From: Candidatus Eremiobacter antarcticus
GTDB taxonomy: Bacteria; Vulcanimicrobiota; Vulcanimicrobiia; Eremiobacterales; Eremiobacteraceae
Assembly (NCBI GenBank): GCA_003244105.1
Contig: QHBK01000019.1
Span: 228,699-292,698, forward strand
Length of the DNA: 64,000 bases
Direction: 5' to 3'
The stretch's first letter is position 1, and each line of letters starts with the position of its first letter. Both the position numbers and the translations under genes were made by a program. Positions 25,187 through 34,528 of this stretch are shown here, piece by piece. Under the pieces are notes generated by a model. It was not told the DNA's origin and did not search any database. It saw only the letters and a program-made list of their open reading frames with translations.

Positions 25187-27295
25187 CTAGTGACCCGCGA
25201 TCAAATTGACGGCGGTGGTTCCCGGAGGGGTAGTAGCGCCGGGCTCCGGCTCAGTGTTGACCACCTTCGCGCCGGCCGGTCCCCCGGACAGCAAGGTGAC
25301 GTGATCGACGTGATAGCCCGCCTTTTCCAAAGAGGCGCGTGCCTCCTCAACGCTCATACCGATGACGTTCGGCACCGGCGGCAGTGCCGGCCCAGCCGTC
25401 GCGGTGCCGGCAGCGCCCGGCGAAGTCTCCGTTTGCGGGCTCGCCGCGGCAGGCGCCACCGCCAGCACAACGTCGACTGCGCTGCCTTGCGGGGCCTGTG
25501 AAGCGGCAGAGGGAGTCTGGCTCACGATGGTGCCGGCGCTTGTGTCAGTGACGACCGCATGAGCCACTCTGCCGACCACGAGCCCAGCTTGTTCGAGCGA
25601 CGATCGCGCGTCGTCCAGCGACATTCCCACGACGTCAGGGACTGCGACGGCGTTGGGCCCGCCGCTGATATCCACCGTGACGGTGGCGCCGGGATCAACG
25701 GTGGATCCGCCTGCAGGGTCCTGATCGACCACCGTATGAGGCGGTATGTCAACGCTTGGCATGACGTTGGCGATCATCCGCAGCCCCAGCCGCGAAAGCG
25801 CGGAGCGCGCGTCAGCATCCGTCATCGAGACGACGTTGGGCACGTGAACGGTCAGCGGTCCAAGGCTGGCGCTCAATGCGATGACGCTGCCTTTCTCCAA
25901 GGTCGCATTCCCCGGCGGATTCACCTGCGCCACCATGCCTTGCTTGACAGTCGCCGAGTGGACCGGGGCGCTGACTCGCACGAGGAAACCGACGGCGCTC
26001 AGCATCGCAGTCGCAGATCTCACATCCTTTCCCACGACGTCCGGAACGCGGACTCGTTCGGGACCCGCGCTCAGATATAAGACGACTGCATCGCCGGGCC
26101 TGACCTTTGCGTTGGGCGCCGGGCTGGAGCCATCGACCAAACCCGCGCTGACGGCCGCATCGGTGCGCTGCTTCAATGATACGCTGTCGATGCCGACGGA
26201 GTGCAAGGCTGCGATGGCTTCGACTTGTGATTTGCCGGTCAAGTCCGGCAGCGTGAGCCCTCGAGAAACCGCTTTCTGGGCCGCGAAGACCAGCGCGAAG
26301 GCCACGATCGCTACGAGAACCGCCGCGGCCATTCCGACTGCCCGCCCCATCTGCCAAACGGGCGCCGGCGCCGCCGCGGGCGGCAGATCGCCGGCAGCGG
26401 TTTTGAGCGCGCGCCGCCGCCAAACTGCTGTAGGCGTATCACCGCCGGCCGCACCCTCGTCGGCCTCTTCTTCTACGTGCTTGCAGCAGCGGCGCAGCGC
26501 CGACAGCGCCTCGCCGGCGCTTTGGTAGCGGTCGGCCGGCGCTTTTTGCAGCAGCTTCTGGATGATATCTCGCAAGTCGGGCGAGACCGCGACTCCTTGC
26601 GCCGAGGGGTTGGGAACGTCCGCGCTGACGTGCGCCATCGCAACTCCCAAGGCTGTCTCCGCCGTATACGGGCGTTTGCCGGTCACCATCTCAAAGAGGA
26701 CGACTCCAAGGCTATACAGATCGCTCGCCGCCGACATGCGTTCTCCGGACAGCTGCTCGGGCGAGCAATAGGGGACCGACCCCATGATCGCCTCTGCGCC
26801 TGACGGCGAGGCGCTGGCCTGCATCGCTCGAGCGATGCCGAAGTCGGTGACTCGCACGACGTCGTCGGGAGTGATCAGCACGTTGGACGGTTTGATATCA
26901 CGGTGCAGCAGATCGGCTCGGTGCGAGGCTGCAAGCGCAAAGCAGATCTGCCGCGCGTAGCGGACTGCGACCGCTTCCGGCAGGCAGTTCTCTCGAGCGA
27001 CGAGCGCGGCGAGGGTTTCGCCCGGCACGAATTCCTCGACGATGTAGTGAGAGCCGTTCACCTCTCCCACATCGTAGGTGTTCACGATGTTGGGATGGGA
27101 GAGCTTGGCCGCCGCCCGCGCCTCTTCATAGAAGCGCTGGACGAACGACTCGTCCGATGCGTACTGGGACCGCAGCACTTTGATGGCGACCTGTCTGCGC
27201 AGCAACAGGTCGTAGCCGCGGTAGACGACCGCCATGCCGCCTTCGCCGATGATCGCATCCAGACGGTAGCGGTTGTTGTAGATGGTGTCGATCAT
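25187..27295 (-). CDS. PASTA-domain Ser/Thr protein kinase (PknB/PrkC type)
   Basis: About 702 residues from ATG 27295. A cytoplasmic Hanks-type kinase domain (~10-270) has GEGGMAVVYRG, the AIKVLR lysine, HRDIKPSNVL, DFGIAR and SPEQLSGERM. A single transmembrane helix (~325-350, AVLVAIVAFALVFA) follows. Outside lie five PASTA repeats, each opening with LPDLTGKS, VPDVVGKD, VPNVVSMT, VPDVVGMS or VPNVIGMS. PASTA kinases sense muropeptides or lipid II and phosphorylate division and wall-synthesis proteins. It lies 19 bases after a PbpA-like gene, as in Actinobacteria. The upstream open frame to 27469 overlaps pbpA in antisense-like composition and is not used. Confidence 0.95.
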   Translation of the reverse strand: MIDTIYNNRYRLDAIIGEGGMAVVYRGYDLLLRRQVAIKVLRSQYASDESFVQRFYEEARAAAKLSHPNIVNTYDVGEVNGSHYIVEEFVPGETLAALVARENCLPEAVAVRYARQICFALAASHRADLLHRDIKPSNVLITPDDVVRVTDFGIARAMQASASPSGAEAIMGSVPYCSPEQLSGERMSAASDLYSLGVVLFEMVTGKRPYTAETALGVAMAHVSADVPNPSAQGVAVSPDLRDIIQKLLQKAPADRYQSAGEALSALRRCCKHVEEEADEGAAGGDTPTAVWRRRALKTAAGDLPPAAAPAPVWQMGRAVGMAAAVLVAIVAFALVFAAQKAVSRGLTLPDLTGKSQVEAIAALHSVGIDSVSLKQRTDAAVSAGLVDGSSPAPNAKVRPGDAVVLYLSAGPERVRVPDVVGKDVRSATAMLSAVGFLVRVSAPVHSATVKQGMVAQVNPPGNATLEKGSVIALSASLGPLTVHVPNVVSMTDADARSALSRLGLRMIANVMPSVDIPPHTVVDQDPAGGSTVDPGATVTVDISGGPNAVAVPDVVGMSLDDARSSLEQAGLVVGRVAHAVVTDTSAGTIVSQTPSAASQAPQGSAVDVVLAVAPAAASPQTETSPGAAGTATAGPALPPVPNVIGMSVEEARASLEKAGYHVDHVTLLSGGPAGAKVVNTEPEPGATTPPGTTAVNLIAGH

Positions 27296-27314
27296 CGCAT
27301 TGGTGCGGCGCAGG

Positions 27315-28715
27315 TCACTGAGCGTACAGCGGCAGAGCCGCCGCGAGGATGTTGCGCGCGATCGGAGCGGCCGCCACCCCGCCGTAGCCCGCATCCTCGA
27401 TGATGACCGCGACCACGAGGCGCGGCGCGCGTGCCGGCGCGAAGCACACGAACCAAGCGTCGGGCGCACCGCCGGGGTGCGTCGCCGTGCCTGTCTTGCC
27501 GGCGACGATCACATTCGTCAGCCCCGCGGCGGTTCCGGTTCCGTAGCGCACCACATCGATCATCATGTCGCGCACCGCATCGGCCGTCGGCTTTGAGATC
27601 GGCGTCCCCCAATTGACCGGCACCGTACGGATCGGCGGCCGCCCCGCCGGCTGAATCTCCTTCACGATCAGTGGCCGCATCAGCGACCCGCCGTTGGCGA
27701 TGGTCGCCGCGATCAGGGCCATGCGCAACGGAGTCACTGCGAGGCTGCCTTGGCCGAACGCCATCTGCGCCAATTCACCATCGGTCACGCTGTTGGCCGC
27801 CGGAATCTCGTCACGGCTCACCGGCAGCGACAGCGCCGCATCGTCCCCAACCTTGAAGCGATGCAGGTATTGGTAGAACATGTCGACGCCGAGCTTCACG
27901 CCGATCTGGGCGAAGTCCACGTTGCTCGAGTGAGCGAAAGCGCCCACCAGCGTCTGGTACCCCGTCGCCTCCCCCTCGGCGTTGTGCACGGTGAAGTTTC
28001 CGATCGTGAAGTATCCGGGGTCCCGAAAGCCGTCATCGACGGTGAATGTGCCGCTGTCTAAAGCCGCGCTTGCCGTCAGCATCTTGAACGTCGAGCCGGG
28101 CGGATACAAGCCGTCGAAGCACCGGTCCAACAGCGGCGAGTCGGCGCGCGACCGCAGTTTGCTCCAATCGGCGGCCAACCTATTCGGGTTGAACGTCGGC
28201 CGGTTGACGGCGGCCAGCACTGCTCCCGTGCGCGGGTCAAGCACGACGGCTGCCCCCCGTACGTTGGCGGGCAGCGCCTGGTCCACAGCCTGGGCGATGT
28301 CGCGCCGCAGCGTGAGGATGACCTTGCCGCCGGCGGGCTTGGGCTGCTGCCTGCGCTGCGAGAACAAGGAGCCTAGCGCTGCGAACTGATCCGACGACGG
28401 GTCACGGGGCGACAGAATGGAATCCAACGACGATTCCAGTCCGGATTCGCCGTACACGGATGACGAGTAGCCCACGACGTGCGCCAGCGCGGGACCGGCG
28501 CTGTAGATCCGCCGCGACCCCTTGGTTTGCGCCAAAGGCAGCCCTGTCGCGTCCAAGAGCTCGCCGCGATGCGCCAGGCTCTGAGCGCGCCTCGGGTCCC
28601 CCGCGTGCTGTTGGATCGCGGCTCGGTCGACGATCTGGATGCGGGCTTCTTGCACCGCCAAAATCAAGAAGACGATGATGAACGCATAGGTGATGACGAT
28701 GATGCGGCGGCGCAT
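27315..28715 (-). CDS. pbpA: PbpA/FtsI-like penicillin-binding transpeptidase
   Basis: A 466-residue class B penicillin-binding protein. A signal-anchor helix (~5-22) is followed by a short dimerisation region and the transpeptidase domain. The three active-site motifs are S208-T-F-K211 (PPGSTFKML), S263-S-N265 (HSSNVDFAQ) and K407-T-G (VAGKTGTAT). It cross-links peptidoglycan in the periplasm. Size and partner gene match the PbpA of the pbpA-pknB cluster of Actinobacteria. There are no PASTA domains on the PBP itself. It lies 22 bases after carB on the same strand. Confidence 0.93.
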   Translation of the reverse strand: MRRRIIVITYAFIIVFLILAVQEARIQIVDRAAIQQHAGDPRRAQSLAHRGELLDATGLPLAQTKGSRRIYSAGPALAHVVGYSSSVYGESGLESSLDSILSPRDPSSDQFAALGSLFSQRRQQPKPAGGKVILTLRRDIAQAVDQALPANVRGAAVVLDPRTGAVLAAVNRPTFNPNRLAADWSKLRSRADSPLLDRCFDGLYPPGSTFKMLTASAALDSGTFTVDDGFRDPGYFTIGNFTVHNAEGEATGYQTLVGAFAHSSNVDFAQIGVKLGVDMFYQYLHRFKVGDDAALSLPVSRDEIPAANSVTDGELAQMAFGQGSLAVTPLRMALIAATIANGGSLMRPLIVKEIQPAGRPPIRTVPVNWGTPISKPTADAVRDMMIDVVRYGTGTAAGLTNVIVAGKTGTATHPGGAPDAWFVCFAPARAPRLVVAVIIEDAGYGGVAAAPIARNILAAALPLYAQ

Positions 28716-28737
28716 GGATTACGCGGCTCTGCCGGTC

Positions 28738-31700
28738 TTACGCATGCGCGACGGCGAGGCGTGGCCGAACGTATTCTTGCAGGGACCGCACTTCGAGCGT
28801 GTCGTCCGCACGCGCCTGGAGCGCCAATAACAGCGCTGACACCGTGTCCAGCGACGTGATGCAGGCAACGCCGGCTTCGAGCGCTGCGTGGCGGATGCGG
28901 TACCCGTCGCTCGCAGCGGTGGGAGTCGCCGCGATGTTGTTGATGACGAGATCCACTCCGCCGTCGGCGATCAGGTCGACGACGTGGGGGAACCCTTCAG
29001 CGATTTTCTTCACGCGCGTCGCCGCGATACCGATGCCGCGCAACCGTTCCCACGTGCCCGGCGTCGCGAACAGCTGATAATCCATCTCTGCGAACGACCG
29101 CGCAATGGCGTCCCCCGCTTCTTTTTCCGCGTCGGCAACGGACAGCAGGATGCGGCCGGCCGGCGGCGGCATGGCCACGCCTGCGCCAACCAAGCCGCGC
29201 AAGAGAGCGCCTGCGTATGTGCGGTCGATGCCCAGCACTTCGCCGGTGGACTTCATCTCCGGCCCAAGCATCGTCTCGACGCGGCGCAGCTTCGAAAACG
29301 AGAAAACCGGAACTTTGACCGCGACGAAATCGGGGGGCGGCAAGAGTCCGGGCTCCACGCCCGCATCGGCGAGCTTCTTGCCGAGCGCGATGGCCGTGGC
29401 TGCTGCGATCAGCGGCACGCCAGTGAGTTTTGCGATGATCGGCACGGTACGGCTGGCGCGGGGATTTGCTTCGATCACGAACAGATCGTCGCCGCGCACG
29501 ATGTACTGGACGTTGATGAGCCCGCGGATGCCGAGCTCGTGCGCCAAACGGTGGGTGACCGCGGCGATTCGCTGCTGCATCGCCATGGCTATGGTCTGCG
29601 GCGGATAGACCGCCATCGAATCGCCCGAATGGATGCCCGCGCGCTCGACATGTTCGAAGATCCCCGGGATGCAGATATTCTCGCCGTCGAACACCGCGTC
29701 GACTTCCACTTCGGTGCCTGCGATGTATTTGTCGACGAGCATCGGCGCGTCAGGCATGATTGGCGGCGCGCTCTCGACGTAGGCGGCAAGCTGCGCCTCG
29801 TTATGAACGATCTCCATGCCTCGACCGCCCAGCACATACGACGGCCGCACGAGCACCGGAAAACCGATCGAGCGCGCGATCGCACGCGCCTTGCGGAACG
29901 TCAGCGCCGTCTTGCCGGCCGGCCGGGCGACCCCAAGCCGCCCCAAGAGCTCGTCGAACTTGCGGCGGTCTTCCGCCAGATCCAGCGACTGTTGGCTCGT
30001 TCCCATCACCCGAACGCCCCGCACCGTCAGCTCGCGCGCCAGATTGATCGGCGTCTGGCCTCCAAAGCCCAGGAGCGTTCCTTCAGCGCCCGTCGCGCGC
30101 ACCGCGTGCTCGACTTCGTCGATGCACGGCGGTTCGAAGATGAGCACGTCCGAGATGTCGAAGTCGGTGCTGACTGTCTCCGGGTTGTTGTTGACCATGA
30201 TGGAGGCCACGCCGGCCTCGTGCAACGCCCACGCCGCGTGCACGCATGAGTAGTCAAACTCAATGCCTTGGCCGATGCGGATCGGCCCGCTGCCGACGAC
30301 AACGACCGAGCGGCGTTGCGGCGGTCGCAGCTCATCCTCTTCGCCTACCGTGGCATAGTAGTAAGGAGATTGCGCCGGAAATTCCGCCGCCCCAGTGTCC
30401 ACCATCTTGTACGCGGTCTGCGCACTCCACGGCAAGCCATCACGAACCGCCTGGAGCGGCAGCGCCGCAAGGCGAGCGATTGTGGAATCGCTGTAGCCCA
30501 TCTTCTTGGCGGCGATGACTGAAGGGTCAAGCGGTTGACTGTCGCGGTGTCGCTGCGCTGTCGGCCCGTGCGCCCGGGCGCCGTTGTTCCGGCGTGGCCC
30601 GCTCTTGGAGGCAGATGCTTTGGCGGCCTTCGTCTGCCCGGCAGGCGTCTGCTGAACCCCCAACACCCGCAGCGCCGTTTCCATCTCCACCATTTCGCGC
30701 AGTTCCCACAGCCAGAACGCATCGATGGCGGTCAGGCCTGCGACTTCCTCAACCGCGCGGCCCCGGCGCAGGCATTCCGCAGCGACGAACAGCCTTTCAT
30801 GCGTGGGCGTGCAGAGCACGTCGTTCAGTTCGTCGTCGCTCCACTGCTCGTAGCCGCCCGTCAGCGAATCGCGGCCGGTGTCGCAGCCGCGCACGGCCTT
30901 GAGCAGCGCTTGGCTGAACGTGCGCCCAATGGCCATGACCTCGCCCGTGGACTTCATCTGGGTGCCGAGCCGCGTGTCGGCCAGCGGGAATTTGTCGAAC
31001 GGCCAGCGCGGTATCTTGACGACGCAATAATCCAGGGCGGGTTCGAAGGCGGCCCTCGTGACGCCGGTGACAGGATTGGGAAGATCCGGCAGCCGCCGGC
31101 CGAGCGCGATCTTCGTCGCGATCTTGGCGATGGGATAGCCCGTCGCTTTGCTGGCGAGCGCGGAGGAGCGCGACACGCGCGGATTCACCTCGATGACCTG
31201 ATAAGCGTCGCTCTTTGGGTCCAGCGCGAACTGGATGTTGCAGCCGCCCTCGATCTTCAAGTGGCGGATGATGTTGATGGCCGCGCTGCGCAGCCGCTGG
31301 TAATCCTGATCCGAGAGCGTCTGGGAAGGTGCGACCACGATGGAGTCTCCGGTGTGAACGCCCACCGGGTCGATGTTCTCCATGTTGCAGATGGTGATGC
31401 AGTTGTCGTCGCCGTCGCGCACAACTTCATACTCGATCTCTTTCCAGCCCAGCAGCGACGCCTCGACGAGCACCTGATGGATGATGCTGGCTGCCAGGCC
31501 GTTTTTGACGGTCTGGACGAGCTCGTCTTGGTCGCGCACGACGCCGCCGCCGGTTCCACCGAGCGTGTAGGCCGGTCGGATGACGAGCGGATAGCCATGC
31601 GAGCGCGCGAAGGTCAGCGCTTCATCCACCGCCGTCACCGTCGCCGACTGAGGGACCGGCTCGCGGATCTGTTGCATTGCCTCTTTGAAAAGCTTCCGGT

Positions 31701-32085
31701 CTTCCGCGACGCGGATCGTCTGCAACGGCGTGCCGAGCAATCGCACGCCGTACCTTGCGAGCACCCCTCGTTCCGCCAGCGCCACAGCCAAATTCAACCC
31801 GGTCTGACCGCCCAAGGTGGCAAGCATCGCGTCTGGCCGCTCGCGGGCGATGATCGCCTCCACGTGAGACGGAACCAACGGCTCAAGGTAGACGACGTCC
31901 GCCATCTCGGGATCGGTCATGATCGTGGCTGGGTTGGAGTTGACCAGGATGACGCGCACATGCTCCTCGCGCAAAGCGCGGCACGCCTGAACGCCTGCGT
32001 AGTCGAACTCCGCCGCCTGCCCGATGATGATGGGTCCCGAACCGATCACGAGCACCGAGGCGATCGCGTCTTTGCGCTGGCTCAC
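28738..32085 (-). CDS. carB: carbamoyl-phosphate synthase large subunit
   Basis: About 1115 residues from GTG 32085, overlapping the carA stop by four bases (GTGA). It has the two homologous ATP-grasp halves of CarB: the first starts VLVIGSGPIIIGQAAEFDYAG, the second VVVGSGPIRIGQGIEFDYS. The C-terminal MGS-like allosteric domain follows (~970-1100). It makes carbamoyl phosphate from bicarbonate, ammonia and two ATP for pyrimidines and arginine. It is longer than usual (~1070) because of a Lys/Ser/Ala/Arg-rich insert of about 40 residues at ~30525-30650, between the halves. The last residues end VRPRLAVAHA. Confidence 0.97.
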   Translation of the reverse strand: MSQRKDAIASVLVIGSGPIIIGQAAEFDYAGVQACRALREEHVRVILVNSNPATIMTDPEMADVVYLEPLVPSHVEAIIARERPDAMLATLGGQTGLNLAVALAERGVLARYGVRLLGTPLQTIRVAEDRKLFKEAMQQIREPVPQSATVTAVDEALTFARSHGYPLVIRPAYTLGGTGGGVVRDQDELVQTVKNGLAASIIHQVLVEASLLGWKEIEYEVVRDGDDNCITICNMENIDPVGVHTGDSIVVAPSQTLSDQDYQRLRSAAINIIRHLKIEGGCNIQFALDPKSDAYQVIEVNPRVSRSSALASKATGYPIAKIATKIALGRRLPDLPNPVTGVTRAAFEPALDYCVVKIPRWPFDKFPLADTRLGTQMKSTGEVMAIGRTFSQALLKAVRGCDTGRDSLTGGYEQWSDDELNDVLCTPTHERLFVAAECLRRGRAVEEVAGLTAIDAFWLWELREMVEMETALRVLGVQQTPAGQTKAAKASASKSGPRRNNGARAHGPTAQRHRDSQPLDPSVIAAKKMGYSDSTIARLAALPLQAVRDGLPWSAQTAYKMVDTGAAEFPAQSPYYYATVGEEDELRPPQRRSVVVVGSGPIRIGQGIEFDYSCVHAAWALHEAGVASIMVNNNPETVSTDFDISDVLIFEPPCIDEVEHAVRATGAEGTLLGFGGQTPINLARELTVRGVRVMGTSQQSLDLAEDRRKFDELLGRLGVARPAGKTALTFRKARAIARSIGFPVLVRPSYVLGGRGMEIVHNEAQLAAYVESAPPIMPDAPMLVDKYIAGTEVEVDAVFDGENICIPGIFEHVERAGIHSGDSMAVYPPQTIAMAMQQRIAAVTHRLAHELGIRGLINVQYIVRGDDLFVIEANPRASRTVPIIAKLTGVPLIAAATAIALGKKLADAGVEPGLLPPPDFVAVKVPVFSFSKLRRVETMLGPEMKSTGEVLGIDRTYAGALLRGLVGAGVAMPPPAGRILLSVADAEKEAGDAIARSFAEMDYQLFATPGTWERLRGIGIAATRVKKIAEGFPHVVDLIADGGVDLVINNIAATPTAASDGYRIRHAALEAGVACITSLDTVSALLLALQARADDTLEVRSLQEYVRPRLAVAHA

Positions 32086-33179
32086 CGTGCTCTGCGGCCC
32101 CGCAGCGATCCGACAAATTCCCCGAAGAACCGGCGCGCATCCGAGGGGCCCGGAGAGGCCTCCGGATGGAATTGCACGGACGAGATAGGCAAGCATTTGT
32201 GTCGCAGGCCTTCGTTGGTGCCGTCGTTGAGGTTGACCATGGTGGGCTCGACATCGTCCGGCAGCGTCGCCACGTCGACGGCATAGCCGTGGTTTTGCGC
32301 GGTGATGATGACCTCGCCGCTTTGCGTGTGTTGAACCGGCTGATTCGCCCCGCGGTGACCATACTTGAGCTTGAAGGTCTTGGCGCCGAGCGCTTCCGCG
32401 AGCAATTGGTGTCCCAAGCAGACGCCGAACGTCGGCAAATCGCCGTGCTCGACAACACCGCGCAATGTTTCCACGATGTGCGCGAGTTCCGATGGATCGC
32501 CCGGCCCGTTGCTGACCACCAGGCCGTCGAGTTTGAGATCGAGCAGGCGCTCCAAAGTCGCGTCGTGAGGGACCTCGATGACCCTCGCGCCTTCCGCCGC
32601 CAAGCAGCTCGCGATGTTCTTTTTCGCGCCGCAGTCGAGCAGCCCGACGCGTAGCGGCCCGTCACCGCGCTGTTCTTCACTGCGCACGGACACGGAAGCG
32701 ACGAGATCGCGCGTACCCAGCGGCTCCCGGGCATCGGCCTCGAGCGCGCTGCTGGCGCCGGCGATAGCGGGCTCCCCGACCGCCAACACGGCCCGCATCG
32801 TTCCTGCCTCACGCAGGCGCGTCACGAGCGCTCGCGTGTCGATGCCTTCGATGGCACGCACGTCGCTTGAGGCAATCCAATCCGGCAGTTGGCCGATGCT
32901 GCGGTGGTGGCTCGGGTGCCGGCTGACGCGCTTGAAAACGGCGCCTGCCACACACATGGACGCATGCTGGCGCACCGCAGGGTCGATGCCGTAATTGCCG
33001 ATCAGGGGATAGCAAAAAACCAGGATCTGGCCGGCGTACGACGGGTCGCTCAGCGCTTCTTCATAACCGCTCATGCCGGTGAAGAACACCGCCTCGCCGC
33101 GGGAGATGCCGGCCGGTCCGATGCCCAGGCCTTCGTATGCCGTGCCGTCGGACAGCAAAAGCACCGCTCGGTCGCTCAT
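32082..33179 (-). CDS. carA: carbamoyl-phosphate synthase small (glutaminase) subunit
   Basis: About 365 residues from ATG 33179, overlapping the pyrC stop by four bases; the open frame upstream is pyrC sequence in another frame. The N-terminal CPSase small domain has GEAVFFTGMSGYEEALSDPSY and FCYPLIGNYG. The C-terminal class I glutamine amidotransferase domain has SNGPGDPSEL, nucleophile Cys in FGVCLGHQLLAEAL, and the His-Glu pair in QFHPEASPGP. It supplies ammonia from glutamine to CarB through a tunnel. Confidence 0.97.
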   Translation of the reverse strand: MSDRAVLLLSDGTAYEGLGIGPAGISRGEAVFFTGMSGYEEALSDPSYAGQILVFCYPLIGNYGIDPAVRQHASMCVAGAVFKRVSRHPSHHRSIGQLPDWIASSDVRAIEGIDTRALVTRLREAGTMRAVLAVGEPAIAGASSALEADAREPLGTRDLVASVSVRSEEQRGDGPLRVGLLDCGAKKNIASCLAAEGARVIEVPHDATLERLLDLKLDGLVVSNGPGDPSELAHIVETLRGVVEHGDLPTFGVCLGHQLLAEALGAKTFKLKYGHRGANQPVQHTQSGEVIITAQNHGYAVDVATLPDDVEPTMVNLNDGTNEGLRHKCLPISSVQFHPEASPGPSDARRFFGEFVGSLRGRRAR

Positions 33180-34528
33180 GACGCGCCTCGAGCGGACGAC
33201 GTCGCAAAGCGTTCCGTGCGCGCATCGCCGTCCTGATCGTGCATGAGCACTCTGCCGCCGACGACCGTCAATGCGGGCTTGACGGCAAAGGTCATGCCCT
33301 CGAACGGCGTGACCTTGCCTTTCGAGGCGAAGACAGCCGGATTCACCGACCACGCCCGGTTCAGGCGCAGGCCCGTGATGTCGGCAGGCGACCCGGGCGC
33401 CAGCGTTCCACCGGATACGCCCAGCAGCGCTGCCACATTGCTGGAGAAGTTTGCCACCATGACGGCGAGCGGCACGTCGCCCAGCGCGTTGAAAGTGGCG
33501 CCGATCGCCACCTCAAGGCCGCTGAAGCCGACGCAGGCCTGGGAGAAGGGCGGCTCTTTCTCCGACTCCGCGTGGGGCGCGTGATCGCTTGCGAAAACCG
33601 TGATGGTGCCGTCGGCCACGGCTCGTCTCATCGCCGCCGTATCCGAGCTTGACCGCAACGGGGGATTGACGCGGTACCGCGCGTTGAACCCGGCGAGCAT
33701 CTCATCCGTGCACTGCAGGTGATGGGCCGTGACTTCAGCTGTGGCGTCGACGCCCCACGACCGAGCGGCCCGCAGGACGTCCAGCGTCTGCGCGGCGCTC
33801 ACATGGCACAGATGCCAGGCTTTGCCGCTCACCTGCGCTACCAAAAGATCGCGCGCTGCGATCGCCGCTTCGGCGATCGAGGGGGAGCCCGGCACGCCGA
33901 GGCGATCGCTGATCTCGCCTTCGTGCATCAGCCCATCCTGGAAACTGTCGTCCTCGCAGTGGGAGAAAAATCTCTGCGGCAGATCGCTCGCGTAGCGCGC
34001 CGCGTTGTACAGCGCTTTCAACGACTTTGTGGTCGCGCCGTCATCGGAAAAAGCCACCGCACCTGCGGCCGCCATGCTGCGCAGCGGCGCTATCCTGGTG
34101 CCCTCGCGGTCGAGCGTGATTGCGCCGATCGGATAACAGCGCACCCCTCCGAGCGCTGCGGCGTCGTGGCGCAGACGCTCGACGCTTTCCGAGCTGTCCA
34201 GCGCGGGCCGCGTGTTCGGCATTGCCGCCACGGCGGTGAAGCCGCCGGCGGCTGCTGCAGCCAGCCCGCTGGCCAGCGTCTCCTTGTGCGGATCGCCGGG
34301 GTCGCGCAGATGCACGTGCGGATCGATGAACCCCGGGCACAACACCATTCCGGCGCAATCAACGCGCTCCGCTTGGGGATCTGCAGCGGACGGCGGGCCG
34401 TCCAAAAGCGCCGCCACGACGCCGCGGCGGACGACGACCGTCCGCACAGCGTCCAGGCGCAGCGTGGGGTCCACCACCCGCGCGCCGACAAAATCCTGGT
34501 TGGCCGCTGCTTGGCTCGTCGCCGTCAT
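33176..34528 (-). CDS. pyrC: dihydroorotase
   Basis: A 450-residue amidohydrolase. The metal-binding motif GFIDPHVHLRDPGDP (~66-80, H71 and H73) and KETLASGLAAAAAGGFTAV are typical of class I bacterial dihydroorotases. Further ligands are visible in FFSHCEDDSF and LCHVSAAQT. The DHAPHAESEKEPPF loop near the C-terminus is the family catalytic Asp region. It cyclises carbamoyl aspartate to dihydroorotate. Four-base overlaps with pyrB and carA show an operon. It keeps all expected active-site positions, so it is not one of the inactive PyrC' forms. Confidence 0.95.
   Translation of the reverse strand: MTATSQAAANQDFVGARVVDPTLRLDAVRTVVVRRGVVAALLDGPPSAADPQAERVDCAGMVLCPGFIDPHVHLRDPGDPHKETLASGLAAAAAGGFTAVAAMPNTRPALDSSESVERLRHDAAALGGVRCYPIGAITLDREGTRIAPLRSMAAAGAVAFSDDGATTKSLKALYNAARYASDLPQRFFSHCEDDSFQDGLMHEGEISDRLGVPGSPSIAEAAIAARDLLVAQVSGKAWHLCHVSAAQTLDVLRAARSWGVDATAEVTAHHLQCTDEMLAGFNARYRVNPPLRSSSDTAAMRRAVADGTITVFASDHAPHAESEKEPPFSQACVGFSGLEVAIGATFNALGDVPLAVMVANFSSNVAALLGVSGGTLAPGSPADITGLRLNRAWSVNPAVFASKGKVTPFEGMTFAVKPALTVVGGRVLMHDQDGDARTERFATSSARGAS

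Noticed and set aside
30535..32286. A 583-residue open frame on the plus strand, and similar long frames at 28888-30249, 37368-39035 and 21834-22709
   Set aside because: They are antisense to carB, valS and spoIID, have Arg/His/Gln-rich compositions typical of GC-rich shadow frames, and match no family.
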